This document shows positions 25,738 to 37,784 of a stretch of DNA of 64,000 nt, one piece after another; positions within the stretch are counted from its first letter, which is position 1, and each line of letters begins with the position of its first letter. Where the stretch lies: positions 28,438,116 through 28,502,115 of the forward strand of contig NC_068347.1 of the NCBI RefSeq assembly GCF_014633365.1. Direction: 5' to 3'. The notes under the pieces were generated by a model. The model was given only the letters and a program-made list of their open reading frames with translations, did not search any database and had not been told where the DNA came from. The position numbers were made by a program, and so were the translations under genes. Source of the stretch: Diospyros lotus (taxonomy: Eukaryota > Streptophyta > Magnoliopsida > Ericales > Ebenaceae).

Positions 25738-27445
25738 GCTTCCAGTAATTGAACTAGTGGCCTTTGATCACTGAATCAGGGACAACAAAAGACATTCAAT
25801 GCACATGTTTAAAGTAAACAATTAAATCAAATATTTAGCTATGCACTTCGGGATCAACAGATCGCCAGGCTTCAAAGTCATCACCCTTAATGCTCAACTA
25901 AAATATTATGACTTAATTGTTTATGTGGAACTAATCCACAATATCCAACAATATATTAGGAACCCACACAAGGCCCAAGATCGGTACTAAACCGAAGTTA
26001 ATTATCAATAAGCAAATAAAACTAAATATTTGCAAGCAATGGATAATTAATTAAGTTAACAAAAAATGCCACATCACATCTATTTATAATTTTAGACTCA
26101 AAATTAAACTTATTAATTTATGGTCTAAAAGAATAAATCAAACAAATATCATGACAATATTAAAACACATAATAAAAGTCATGAAAACAATCTTACTAAT
26201 TACAAAAATTAATAATCCAGAATTAAATATTTCTAAAAGAAATAATTCTGTTTTTTTTAATTCAAACTTGAATTTATTATTTAATTTAAAACTTTAGGCA
26301 CAAAATTAAACTAATTAATTAATAGCCCAAAGCACAATCCAAATGATTAAATAAAAAACCCAATAGAATGGCCCAAAACAAAATTGAGGTCTAAAAGATT
26401 TTTAAAAAAACAAACTGATCCATTTGTTAATAAAATCATTGGCCCAAGCCCAAAGCCCAAGCCCAGTTGGAATTAAAACAAATTCAGAACTCATCTGGAT
26501 CTTTAAATAAAGCAGGTCAATAGATCAGCTCTGACCCAATGGGTCAACCCAGCACTCAACTGGGTCTTATTCTTCTCCAAACCCATAGGGTTTTCTGGGC
26601 AACCATGCACCGCCGCTGCCTTCTTCCTCCACCGCTACTGATCGCCCCTTCATCTTCTCCGTCTGACGCTGCCGACTGTGAAGATCGACGATCGACCGGT
26701 GGCTAGCAACGGCCACCATCGGTCATCGGGCATTCCCAAAAATAGAAGAAACCGCGGCCACGGTGAACAGATCAAGCCATGGCCGCCGTCTTCCATTCAT
26801 TAATAGCGGCTATGGAGGCAGCCGTTCGACAACCCACGTCGAACCCATGACAGAGAACAGAAGATAGAGACATCGGCCATGACAGAGCATTCATAGCGAC
26901 GTGCCATGACCCATTAAAAGTTGGCCAGCAACCTGCTACTAGCAACGCCCATGGCGGTGGCCCACTACGGGTATAAACAACCAACCATTGGCCATGGCAG
27001 AAGGCAAAGGGTCTCGGCCATGGCTGATTTCCAGCCTCCAGCAACGGATCTCCCACTAACCGCGACATACGCAACCGCTGTAGATGGTCTCAGCCACCGG
27101 TCGTGACGAACACAATCGCCGTCGATAACGCCTCAGCCAATGCGAGGATGGCCGAGGAGCATCATGCCCAGCAGCCATGACAAACATGGTCGCTGGCAAC
27201 TGCCTCAGTCCTGTCTATAATATAACGGACAGAAAATGATTTTCACACAAAAAATACCATGAGCTACAAATATCGAGACTGATCGTAGCAAACAGAGAGA
27301 CCAAAATTATTTCACTTAGAAAGATACTAGGCGTTACTGATTTCACACGAAAAATAATCTTACACGTGAAATATCACAAGTTACATAAAAAAAAAACTCG
27401 CGAATACAATTGGTTAATCCTAACGGTGTAGACAAATCAACAAAA
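25738..27445 (-). other. Long leader of the copia element with a GC-rich block
   Basis: No reading frame of the element is recognised here. From about 25800 to 26560 it is AT-rich. From about 26570 to 27210 it is clearly more GC-rich and has repeated GGCCATG and GGCCATGG motifs. The longest frame there, 27074-26772, has no known domain. The contrast in composition suggests that the block was acquired separately. Confidence 0.4.
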
Positions 27446-27457
27446 GCTTTGATACCA
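27446..27457 (-). other. Primer-binding site of the minus-strand copia element
   Basis: On the minus strand TGGTATCAAAGC, one change from the usual initiator Met tRNA complement, one base from the LTR end. Confidence 0.85.
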
Positions 27458-27458
27458 T

Positions 27459-27869
27459 TGTAGAACTTTTAAATAAATAGCAAAACGGTATGTAAAATAC
27501 CTAGATCGCAGCGGAATACTCGAATCTAATTTACCTAACAACCTCCGTGGAAGAAAACTATAAAAACTTTCTTATCCGTCCATCCCTTGTCTGCTCAAGG
27601 CTCGAGTGGTGATGCCAAAGACAGTATATGAGCAATCAAAAACTGATTATGATTGTCATTGTTTTTTCATTAGATTCTATATCTATTTATAGGTATCACA
27701 AAAATACAGATAGACATATTTTTATAGGAATTTGAATTTAATTCAAATTCCAATTACTTATCCCATTATATTGTTAAAATCCAAATGTTAATGAATTTGA
27801 AACAAATTCAAATTTATAACATTTATCTTATCATTAGAAACGTATTCCAATGTAACCGTAATTCTAACA
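27459..27869 (-). repeat. 5' LTR of the minus-strand copia element
   Basis: It has the same ends as the copy at 20537-20944 and is about 3 bases longer because of a small insertion in the middle. Differences between the copies are mainly transitions. Confidence 0.92.
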
Positions 27870-30800
27870 TTAACCTTAGTAGGCTTGGCGCTTGCCTATA
27901 TGCTAGTTGTGGCCCCATTTCACCCTTTTTTAAGATGCAAAAACTAATTCATATAAATCCTTTACTATACGATAGTTTTATGTCTTTAATATTAAACCCA
28001 AATATATTCTTAGGTCATGTTCACTCTTTTTTTATCTGTCTAACTTATTTTTATTTAGAGACTTGTGGTTGCGTTTTCTTTTGTTGGTTTGGCGGCATTT
28101 CCTTCAGTCTTGCTAACTTTGATTGTTCTATACTTCCTATTTTTATAGTGGCTTTAATGTTACTTCTAACAAAAATATATCACACAATCTATTGGTATCT
28201 AAAATAACTCATATTGTTTATTAAATAGCATTTGTTAAAATAAACAAAATAAAATTATATCAAAATAAGGTTAGAATACATTTCAAAACAAGATATGGAA
28301 TAATCAAAATAAAGTCAAGAAGCATTTCTTTTTTTTTTTTTTTATCAAATTGTTTATTAAATTTTTTTGAATGCATTGAAAGATATATAAGTTATTTTTT
28401 TTATCTGTAAGATTCAAGATAAATTTATTTAAAAGGGAAATATATAAATTTATCTGAATAATTTAAAATAACAAGTTACGAGACTTTTTTTTCAAGTGTT
28501 ATCAAATAAATTTAATAAATATAATAAAACACACTTTTGTTTGCTTTTCATATCCAATATTTTTCAATTGATCATATTTTATTTAACAAACACTATTTAA
28601 AAGGATTGTCTATAATACGACATCCACATGATTAATATGGCTTTATGGGGACTTACCAGATATAACTTTACTTGTTTAAGTTAATCTTTTGTCATAGTAA
28701 ATTAAACATAAACTTCAAGAGTAATTATATATAATCATCTTGTCAAAGATGCTTGAACTTGTCCAAGATTTGGTGTGGATACCCCACTACGAATACATTC
28801 GATATTCACTGTTATTAATTACTGCAATACACTACGGGGAATAGACTTCTAAAATAAAAAATTCACCATTCTTAACATTTTTTGGGGGGCATAACTGGGC
28901 CAAAAATATGACATATATAGCAAGACTTCTAGCCTCAACTACTAATTAATTTATTCCAAAATAACATTGCTTATACTATTCGTCCCAAAATTCTGTGTTT
29001 TTCTTTCTTGTGACGTTAATGCTTGTTTCATATAATCACACACCACACACACATCCCATTAAAACAGCTTCTAATTAATTTTCAATTAAGCAAACAAGGA
29101 AGAAAGTTTATGTGAATATTTCATCATCACATCTGGGTAGTGGATATTTTAAGTATCATCAAGTTTCAATGGTAAAGCTTAAATGATCTAAAAAAAAAAA
29201 AAAGTGTTCCTTTAATAAAGATAAAGATTTTGAGCTTTAGCAAACTCAAAGCCTAATTACATGATTTGGGACATGGTTCACCAGTAAAGGTGCCCCTATA
29301 TGGTCCCATGCCAAAAAGGGCACTGCCTTCTGATCAAGCCCCTTTCATGATCATCTCTCTTGAGGCCTTTATTTATGATGGGGCCCCAATATCCGAACTC
29401 TCTGAAAGGCCCTTTCTGGGCTAAGTGGATAGATATAGATAGTCTTTGTAAATGCAATATAATGATCAGAGCAAACTATAAATCTTGGAGTTTGATGAGG
29501 GTGCGTACCAACTTTGAAAATAGGGCCACATACAGCATCTGCTTTTGGTTGTAACCCTATCTATATATATTTACGTTTGTATGTATATATTTATTTAATG
29601 TGTGAACAGCATTTATAGCTAGCAAGTAGGAACAGGCCTCCAGCAAATTGGTCATGTCATGTTCTTTTGTTGTTAATGTATCCAATTCTTCAGGCTTCTT
29701 TCATGCAACCCTAGTGGATGACACACTTTTTCTCCATGATATTTGATTGTTAACTAATTAAGAGTTGGGGTGCTAGCAAGATGAATTGGATATATATATA
29801 TATATATATAATGGAAAGCTAGCTAGTGTAACGGTGATGATTCAGTTAGATTCCCCAGTGCTCATCCGGGTAGTGGTATGCCTGGGAGAAAATCACATTT
29901 ATCCACAACTTCCGCACTTTCTTGCTCATAATTAAAGAATTTAGTTCTACAATTTGATCAGCAAACTGATGAGGAGAAGAAGAAAATGGTCATGTGTACT
30001 CACAGTTCTTTTTATTTCTTTGGCTAGATAAAAGGGTTGAGTCCAGATTCAAGAGGACAACAATATGCATGTGTGCACACGCGAAAGCGTAGAAAGAGTA
30101 ACATAATTATTTGCCCCCACGTATTAGGTTAGGTTTAGCAGGGCCAAGTCTATGTTGATTTTTTCTCACCGCCTCTAGATTTCCTTTATGGAACTAATAA
30201 TTCGCTCAGTTACATTTTAGTAATAACATTATTAGCTCATTTATCTATAAATCTAGGATAATCTCACGACAAACAAACAACTTAGTCTTGAGTGTAGATA
30301 GAGATTGCTCGCTATGAAAAAAAAATTTATATAGAAAATTTTCTCTTGAACATTAATAATAATAATCAATTAGTATTCATGAACTAAAAAGGAAAAACAA
30401 TATCAAAATGGTTTGTAATTATAAAATTGTTAGCACTAGTGTCACATCATTCCATATATATAATAAATTGTGTATAAGTTATTCATAAATGTCACCATTT
30501 TCGTTATGGGATTAACATTAATGCGACGGCTACTGAATTTGAATGGCCACAACACGGCTGTGCTTTATCCTGAAGTCACGGTGGCGGTGAGCATTTTAGA
30601 TCATCAACTGCACCTGAAGACTAAATATACAAGTCTTGTTTGATTGTGAAGTATAGATATGTGTTTATCAGTTAGCTTAAGTAGTGGAATTACTGTTGCA
30701 GAGGAAAAGATAGATTTTGGGTTCAAAGATGTAATCCTTTTTCTTTCCTTTAATTTGGATTTCTCTCTGTGTGACAGAAGAAGTATCTACTTTTGACTAA

Positions 30801-33301
30801 GCTGCACACAAAAGCTGTATATATCGCCACCACAATTACAACCTTTTTTTCTTTTCTCAAGGATTCTTATCCTTCACTTAGCAAAAAGCCTTAAAATACA
30901 CCTTAAAAAGTTGGAAAATATATGGTTGTATGCTTCCAGGTATATGAGTAGTAGTGAACATAATAACTTCAGCTGTATTCCTTGAGAATATTTAAATACA
31001 TACACGTATCAAATTTCTCTCCCCTTTCCAGCTAGCTTCAAGAATAAGAGAATACACACAAAGCCCACCCCACCCATTAATATTGTGGATTCTTCCAATA
31101 AATCTCCTTCCAGCTACAGTACTGACGAGATTTAACGATTCAATCCAAGAAAACTAGGGACTGAAATTTCTATCAAGCGGTCATTTAACGATTCAAACGA
31201 GCTAAATTTAATATGAAACGTGGATTTAGAGTACGCAAGGAATACAGACTTTTTTGTTCTTCTTTTCCTTGTTATTGTGTGAAGTGATGAAATGGCGCGA
31301 TTGGAAGATAAACGGCAGAGAATACGAACTTTTGAGTTCTTGATGGCTGGAAAGCTTAAGATGCAAGAATTATTCTCTGAGGAGTTCCAGCAAATACAAG
31401 GGACTTTCTTCCCCCAGCTTTTTTCTTCTCATTTGTGCTTAAAGGACTGGACTCAATACTGCATCTAGTTCACGGTAGAATATGCATCTTTTCTGGGGAG
31501 AAACATGTGAGCTATATGTGCACAAAAAGTTGATTTTCTCTCTCCTCTCCTTTGTTAATTTCTTTCCTATTAATCAGTGTGTTCATACTAGCTAGCAAGC
31601 GAAAAAATAGTAGTAGATATTACTTAAAGCTCATACAAGCAGAAAAGTGGCATTTCACAATAGTATTATTTTGAAAATTTTCCAGTTGAATATATATGTA
31701 CTCGTACTCCAGGCTGGTTTGTGAATATGCTTCATGTACCCGGAGCCATAATTGGGGACCCCAAATTTCAAACTAATATGTCGGAAAAATGCTTGATAAA
31801 AAGATATTAAATTTCTTCAGGATCTATCGAGTAACTCATCATCTGTTGGGGTTCACAAGGCGCACACACGCGCACAGATAAGCTGGTGTCTAATTATTAT
31901 GTAGCTAGTACATAATCATGGCTGCTTTAGTGTGATTCTCCCAAGGATGGGATAAAGCTATAGAATTGTACAAGTTATGCGAAGGCTTTTCATCAAAAGC
32001 TCTTTTCTTCATAGTTTTGGGTAGAAATGATGGATGGCCATATGTAGCCTTGAGTTCTATTGAATTGAACATTCCTAGTAAAGACACTGTCATATAGACA
32101 AGGACCCTTCCAGCTCCAATATAGGCTATGAAAACTATGTATCCTCATGAGCTAATCTTAAAGCAACCATATCTCTCTTCCAAGATCTCAGCCATCCTGC
32201 AGCCAATCAACAACCTCTCTCCAATGGAGCCAAGTGACTCAAAGCTCAATGAGGAATAGCTTGCAGAGAAAGCAATATAAATTACAATGGCAATGCTCAT
32301 TATCAATTATACCTTACCCTAAAAAATAAGTTAGGGCGAGTGGTATGGTATTTTATAGCATCATATTTTATAGGATGAGCACCTGATTGAAAATTTTGCA
32401 ATAATAACGTTTTTTTTGCATGGATTTTTATTGTCAAAGTAATTTTTCTAAAAGGCTTATTGATAATACAAATCCAACCATATACAAAAGAATAGTTTTG
32501 TAAAATTTATGATAGGACGTCCTTCTTGACGAAACATTCTAGCGAAGAATGATGAAATAGAGTTGGAAAATCAATTTTGATATTATGAATAAAAATAATT
32601 AATATGGTAATATTTTATCATATATTTAATATTGTAAAACTGTACTCATATGATTTTCCTATGACCATGCATTTGACAGAAAAAGTCTGTTCCAAGTGTA
32701 CAACTCTGAATAAAAAAATGCCATTGTCCTATCATCTTACATGAGCTTTCTGCATATAATTGGATTTTTAGGGTTTCTTTAGCTTCCCCGAATGAATAGA
32801 GTGTCAAATTCTCAAGCTCAATCTCGTCTTCATATCCTGTAAACACCTGAAAAACCGAAAAAGGGGCTGTCTCCAGCATTCTCAGGGGAGAAACGTTAAC
32901 CCTAAATCTTCTGAGCATTATACTCACCGACAAATATGAATGCAGTTGCAGTCAACCAAAGGAGAGATCGCAAGAAGACGAAGAAGAAGAAAAAGAATAT
33001 ATCTACAAGAACAAGATCTAACACAAAGTGAAAAGCAGAAAAGGAAGGAAAAAGGGAAGTCACAAAATCCAAAACCCCCATAGTCATAAAGAGATCTCTA
33101 AGTACAATGAATAACAGAAGAAAGAAGGCAAGTAAATTAGGAAACTAGCTAGTCTTCCATATATAGCTAAAGGGCCTGCATTTTACAAGGATAATCAGAG
33201 AAGTGGGGTTCTCATCTAAAGATCATAACCCTCAACCTCAAGATCAGTCAGTAAAGAGATTCCCATCAATTCAATTACAAACCACCACGTACAGCTTCCT
33301 C
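27870..33301. other. AT-rich spacer between the copia element and the WRKY gene, no gene recognised
   Basis: Mostly AT-rich with homopolymer runs and a (TA)n at about 29790-29811. Minus-strand open frames at 33087-32902 and 32933-32646 have no recognisable domain; a gtgagt-type donor and a tttttcag acceptor near 32930 and 32850 could join them, but the product resembles nothing I know. The last few hundred bases before 33302 should contain the WRKY 3' UTR. A frame at 29360-29554 is not credible. Confidence 0.5.
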
Positions 33302-34756
33302 CTACTCCTCTTTGGGCTCCTTTTGCGCCATTGAAGGCACTATGTCCTGAAGAAGCCCGTGATCTCTGAGCAAAGAAGACGGCGAGGGGCAAAATCTTCT
33401 CTCTTGAAGAAAGTTTGCGTATCGGGAGTTAGTAGTGGTGGTGGCGAAGCTCAAAGAAGGAGTCGGGTTGTGAAAATAGGGCTGTTGCTGTTGCTGGTAG
33501 TGAGGCTGTGGAATGGCGAAAGAGGAAGCGCCGCCACCGCCAAAACCGGCTGCTTCCGGCAAGATTCCGATGCTTCCCCTAGGCGTCACCGGGCATGGAT
33601 GGATGTGAGTGCCTTCGTAGGTCGTGACGACGATCGATGGATCGTCGTTTGATCTCTCCACCCGCTTCTTCACCCCACAATCGGCAGTGGTGCAACGGTA
33701 GTAGCTTCTGTGGAAACAATGCATGACCCACAAATTATTAACAAAATTGAATTATAGTCACAATCATTGCACTGTTTCTATTAGGATACCAGTTGTTAGC
33801 TTCGTTCTGAGCCGTCTAACAAGGTTAACGATGTCAATTGAATCGGAAAGAGGGGAGAGGGATTGGGAATTTTGATGAATATACCTTGGAAAAGGGCTGT
33901 TCTTCACGGCTTTCTGGCCGTACTTCCTCCATCTATACCCATCATCCAAGTGATCAATCTCGCTCTTTGTCATGAACGCAAATCTCGGCTCTCTTTGCCT
34001 TTTCGGGTTCTTCTTTTTGGGCTTCAACCTAAACCCACAAACCAAAAAAATATAATCTTTACTTTTAGGGACAAGAAAAAGAAAACCTATCTATAGTACT
34101 ATATATTATGGAAATCAAATCCACATGCTCAGATTCTGCAAACAGATAATCCACTAGCCAAATCTTCTTATCTCTTCTACGGGTTTCTGTTAATTACTAC
34201 TTTCTTTCGTGTTTCATCTCAAACTCCCATTCTTAACGCAAATGACAAAGAAAGAAGGTCACATAAGCGCCACAGTTAACTAATCTGAGAGATGATGATG
34301 TAACCAAGTTACTGTGTGTGTGTGTGTGTGTGTTTAGAGAAAGAAAAGTAAGGCCTACTGTTTTTTAGTTTTATCTTGATCGTGCTCTTCTTCTTCCTGC
34401 ACCGCAGTCGTTTTGGTCTGATCGTCGTTTACGGCTTCGGTCGAGGACGAAGAGATCGAGGAAGAATTCGGGGTCGCTGGAGTGTTCAAGACTTCGGACG
34501 TGGACTCGGGGACGGTGGAAGCCGGCGATGGAAGCGGCTGCGGAGGCATTATTACCGGCGTTGGCTGGAGCAGATCGAATAAAGAGGGACTGTAATCTTG
34601 GATTCCCAACATGTCAATGAAGCCTAAGGAACTCTTTTCTCCGTCACATGGCATGTCAAAGATGCTCCCCGACAGAGCGAAGCTCGTCGGAATCTGGTCT
34701 GAAAACCCCGAATTCGCCATCGAATTTTCCCTCTTCAGCTCCTCCTCCTTCTCCAT
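33302..34756 (-). CDS. WRKY48: WRKY transcription factor, group IIc, WRKY48-like
   Basis: A nuclear DNA-binding protein that recognises W-box (TTGAC) promoter elements. Minus-strand exons are 34756-34359, 34028-33885 and 33707-33302, 948 bases and 315 residues, with AG/GT junctions and an unbroken frame. The N-terminus is acidic and Ser/Pro-rich and carries the ATPNSSSISSSSTEA motif shared by WRKY23/48 proteins. A basic KKQLKPKKKN segment at the exon 1/2 junction may be a nuclear signal. The WRKY domain reads DDGYRWRKYGQKAVKNSPFPR. The zinc finger is C-X4-C-X23-H-X-H (CTTADC...HIH), and the conserved intron falls in the Arg just before the finger. The C-terminus has a Gln run and the conserved GLLQDIVPS. 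PFD3 as its neighbour matches WRKY48 in Arabidopsis (At5g49520/At5g49510, recalled). No defect is seen. Confidence 0.92.
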
Positions 34757-35003
34757 AGATTGCTGCTCACGAGCTCATCAGATTGTTCATTTCAAGCTGC
34801 AGAGAGAGAGAGAGAGAGAGTGTTTTAGGTTTTTGGATTTTAAAGTGTGAAGAGAGGGAGGGGGGTATGGGCGTTTTTGGAGAACAGGTTGGCTGGGGCG
34901 GAGGGTGACCGGCAGCTGGCGGTTGGGGGGGTGTGGTAGGGAGCTGGGGGCCTGAATGGGAGTGGAAGTGGAAGCAATAAATGGAGGGGGGTTTGGGGGA
35001 CAC
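34757..35003 (-). promoter_or_regulatory. WRKY 5' leader with upstream open reading frame and (CT)n tract
   Basis: On the minus strand an open frame of 78 codons from 35003 ends with TGA at 34769-34767, only 10 bases before the WRKY start codon. Its last in-frame ATG would give just seven codons. A CT run (34801-34820) lies inside it. Whether the leader starts far enough upstream to include these ATGs cannot be told. If it does, translation of the WRKY would depend on reinitiation or leaky scanning. Confidence 0.4.
34801..34820 (-). repeat. (CT)n tract in the WRKY 5' leader
   Basis: Ten CT units on the coding strand, about 45 bases upstream of the start codon. Such tracts are common in plant core promoters and leaders. 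Confidence 0.8.
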
Positions 35004-35058
35004 CGCGCGCGGAGCAGAGTGGTCCGGCAGAATAGTCGACGCTTTCTTACGCGGCTTG

Positions 35059-35064
35059 TTGACC
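35059..35064. promoter_or_regulatory. W-box upstream of the WRKY gene
   Basis: TTGACC about 300 bases upstream of the start codon. This is the site bound by WRKY proteins, so self- or cross-regulation is possible. It is a single short motif, so the evidence is weak. Confidence 0.35.
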
Positions 35065-37775
35065 GGTTACCGGTTGTGTGTGGACGGGGTTCCCGTTACA
35101 CGGGGACGAAAAGAGTTTTTGGCTCGTGTCGTGCGTGTGCGTGTGCGTGTGTGCATGCCAATGTGAAAGCCCTTTTTCTTCTTTTTCTTTTTCTCTTTTT
35201 TTGCGTATTGTTTTGTTTTCTTACCCCCCACACAGTTAACTTTTTCATGGAAAATTCTTGCTTACATTACAAGGATACTCTCAATCTCGATCTCCCCTTT
35301 TCTTTCGGCTAATTCCTTTCTATTTCCCCCAGACCTGCAGACCCCTTTTTTCCATTTCTTTCTTCTTCTTCTTCTTCTGTTTTTTTCCTATCATGATCTT
35401 CTACTAAGCACACAATATGTATGTACGTAGTCTTCTCATCACTAATTAATTCCCTTTTTATCATCCATCTTCCCTCCCTTCTATATATATATATATATAT
35501 ATATATTAGTAGTTGCTCAAGTCCTACAACGTACGTACGTGACAATAATTAAGATGATGTAAAAGAAACCCGACATTTCAAATGAAGATTTATATATAAT
35601 ATGCATGGTTATTAGAGTAATATTTAAAAAGTTACAAATTAATTAAGAATCAAATGATCAGTTGATGTACGTAAGCCATCTAGAGGTAGATGCTATATAT
35701 ATATATATATATGGGTGGAGTAATGATGTGGCAATGAAATATAGATATAGATGTAGTAGTAGTAGTAGCAGCAGCAGCAGCAGCAGTAGTCGTCCAAATC
35801 CAATTTAGCCTTGTTTCATAAAGGCTGTGCCTGTTTCCCTTTACTTGTATATATGTATGTATGTATGTATGTATGTTGAGTGGGGGGTCTATATATTGGT
35901 CTGGTCCCTCACCTTTTAAATGGCAGTTGCCTGGTCCAAACCCCTTCCTTCACTTAATTATACCTACTTATTTAATTATATTATTATATTTATATGTATA
36001 TTAAATATTTAAATGATTAATTAACATGACTTAAGATGTGTGATAGTAACATTAATTTTTAATGACAAGCTACCATATTATATTGATTAATTATGAGTTT
36101 ATGTGTTTTAATAGGTGAATGAAATTAAAACACGTTATTATTGGTTTAAAGTTTTTTTTTTTTTTTTTTTATGTAGCCTAACTATACTTCCTTGTCATGT
36201 CGGTTAAGAGAATAGTAATTTATTATATTATATTATTTTATTAATATTAAACATCCCCCTCCAAATGAGGATGATGAAGACAAAACGCAGCTTCTTTTTA
36301 CTTTTCCAATTCCAAACCCGAAAAAAAAAAGAAAAGAAAAGAAAAGAAATAAAGCAAATTATTAATACATACGGAAGCGTGTGAGGGGGTTGGCACGTGT
36401 GGTGCGGTGCGAGTTTTATTATGACGGAGTTGTGGACGCATGCTGACACAATTCACGCGTCACGGACTCAGCCCCATCCATCATCATCACCTCACCTCTG
36501 CCCCGACAAACCCCAACACCTTTCATTTCATTTCAATGCACAGACAAAGCAGCCTGCGTCAACCCTTCCCTTCACACGTATTTTTTATTTATATAATATT
36601 ATTATTATGAAAAATAATATTCGATCCAAATTCTCTTACTCCCTCTCGTACATTCAGTTTCATAATTCAATTCGGATATATATTTATTATTAACGTCCCT
36701 GCAGTTATTATTAATTAATGGGATTATTATTAAAATTATATATTAAGCTCTCGAAACCCAAATAAAAACATTAATTAATTATATATATATCTATATCTAA
36801 GAGTTGATCTTCCTTTCAGTAAAAATCTAGGGCTACATTTGGAACTACCTAGGATTATTACCCATATATATATATTGTTCTATATATGCGTACATATAAT
36901 AATAATATAATAAGAGTATCTATATTTCTTTTTATTTTCATTTAAAAATCATATTTACATGTATGCATGGTGGGCACTATATATGGCCATATCTATGGAC
37001 GTGGGCTAAAGATAGATACATTCAAGTTCCTGAACTTTGTCCGTTCAATCAATTGTATCCCCGAACTTGAAAGGGGCTTATTGTGTCTCTTAATTTTAAA
37101 TTTTATACATACACTTATGTTTTCTCTAAAAATTAATGGGATGTTGTCACTTAAAAGATGCTAATTGTGTAATGAAAATCAATGGGATATTGCTATATGT
37201 TAGTACAACTAAACCCATTTCTCTACTTTCTTTTTGCACTACCGTTGTCGTTGCCTCTATCGTTGTTCACCTCCAACACAATTGTCGTTGATGCCATCAA
37301 AGTCTCCATCACCATTTGTTGCCCTTGCAGTCGATGTCATCGTCACCATCAACACCTTATCATTCTCTCATCTGCCTTTCCTCTTCTTCTCCTTCTCTTA
37401 TATCTTTCTTCTTTTTTCACCGTTTTCTCCTGTTCATACATCGCCGGTGGCTGATGTGATGGTCCAATCGATCACGACCTTTTGGGTTTCTGCTGTTGTC
37501 AATCGGTTGGTCTTCCTTGCCATGGCCATTCCGCTTGCCTCTTCATTGCCACGAGTGGTCAATTTGCTTCTTCTCGACCATGGCGATTGGCCTTTTTCTT
37601 CTTTCTTCCTTTTGATCGGCAACCTTAATGGCTATCATTAAGGAAAATGGTCATCGCCACTAGCACAAGGAAGGCTAAAGGTTGTCGATGACGAGAAAGG
37701 CGAGAGGTCGTCGGCACTAGTTGTGATGGTGCTGCCTTTACGCACCTTAAGGTGTGTAATTCAAGTGTAGTATTA
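35065..37775. other. Microsatellite-rich spacer upstream of the WRKY gene
   Basis: It contains (TA)n at about 35483-35506 and 35694-35711, (AGT)n running into (AGC)n at about 35756-35790, (ATGT)n at about 35852-35876 and an AAAAG run at about 36320-36350. From 37177 to 37750 pyrimidine-rich DNA gives open frames on both strands (for example 37234-37641), but these are low-complexity and not recognised. No gene is seen. Confidence 0.6.
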
Positions 37776-37784
37776 ATTGAATAA

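Larger units (their letters stand above)
20537..27869 (-). mobile_element. Full-length but decayed Ty1/copia retrotransposon
   Basis: Both LTRs are present (20537-20944 and 27459-27869) with TG...CA ends. The flanking 5-mers TTGAC (20532-20536) and TTAAC (27870-27874) are the target duplication with one change. Reading on the minus strand, the primer-binding site TGGTATCAAAGC lies one base inside the 5' LTR (27457-27446). The gag, protease, integrase, RT and RNase H remnants run leftward, and a purine tract (GTGGGAGAT at 20953-20945) precedes the 3' LTR. The LTRs differ at roughly 40 of 408 positions by eye, so the insertion is some millions of years old. A leader of about 1.7 kb separates the 5' LTR from gag. 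Confidence 0.92.

Noticed and set aside
29280..29420. Possible microRNA hairpin (gggcactgcc / ggccctttct words)
   Set aside because: It matches no conserved microRNA I know, and the pairing is short.
32646..33087. Two minus-strand frames that could be joined by a short intron downstream of the WRKY gene
   Set aside because: The translation is Phe-rich and low-complexity or unrecognised. It may overlap the WRKY 3' UTR. Not enough evidence for a gene.
34956..35312. 118-codon plus-strand frame upstream of the WRKY gene
   Set aside because: It is antisense to the WRKY leader and ends in a T-rich run; no domain.
37182..37641. 90- and 135-codon frames upstream of the fold-back element
   Set aside because: Pyrimidine-rich DNA giving Ser/Leu/Phe text in two frames; no domain.
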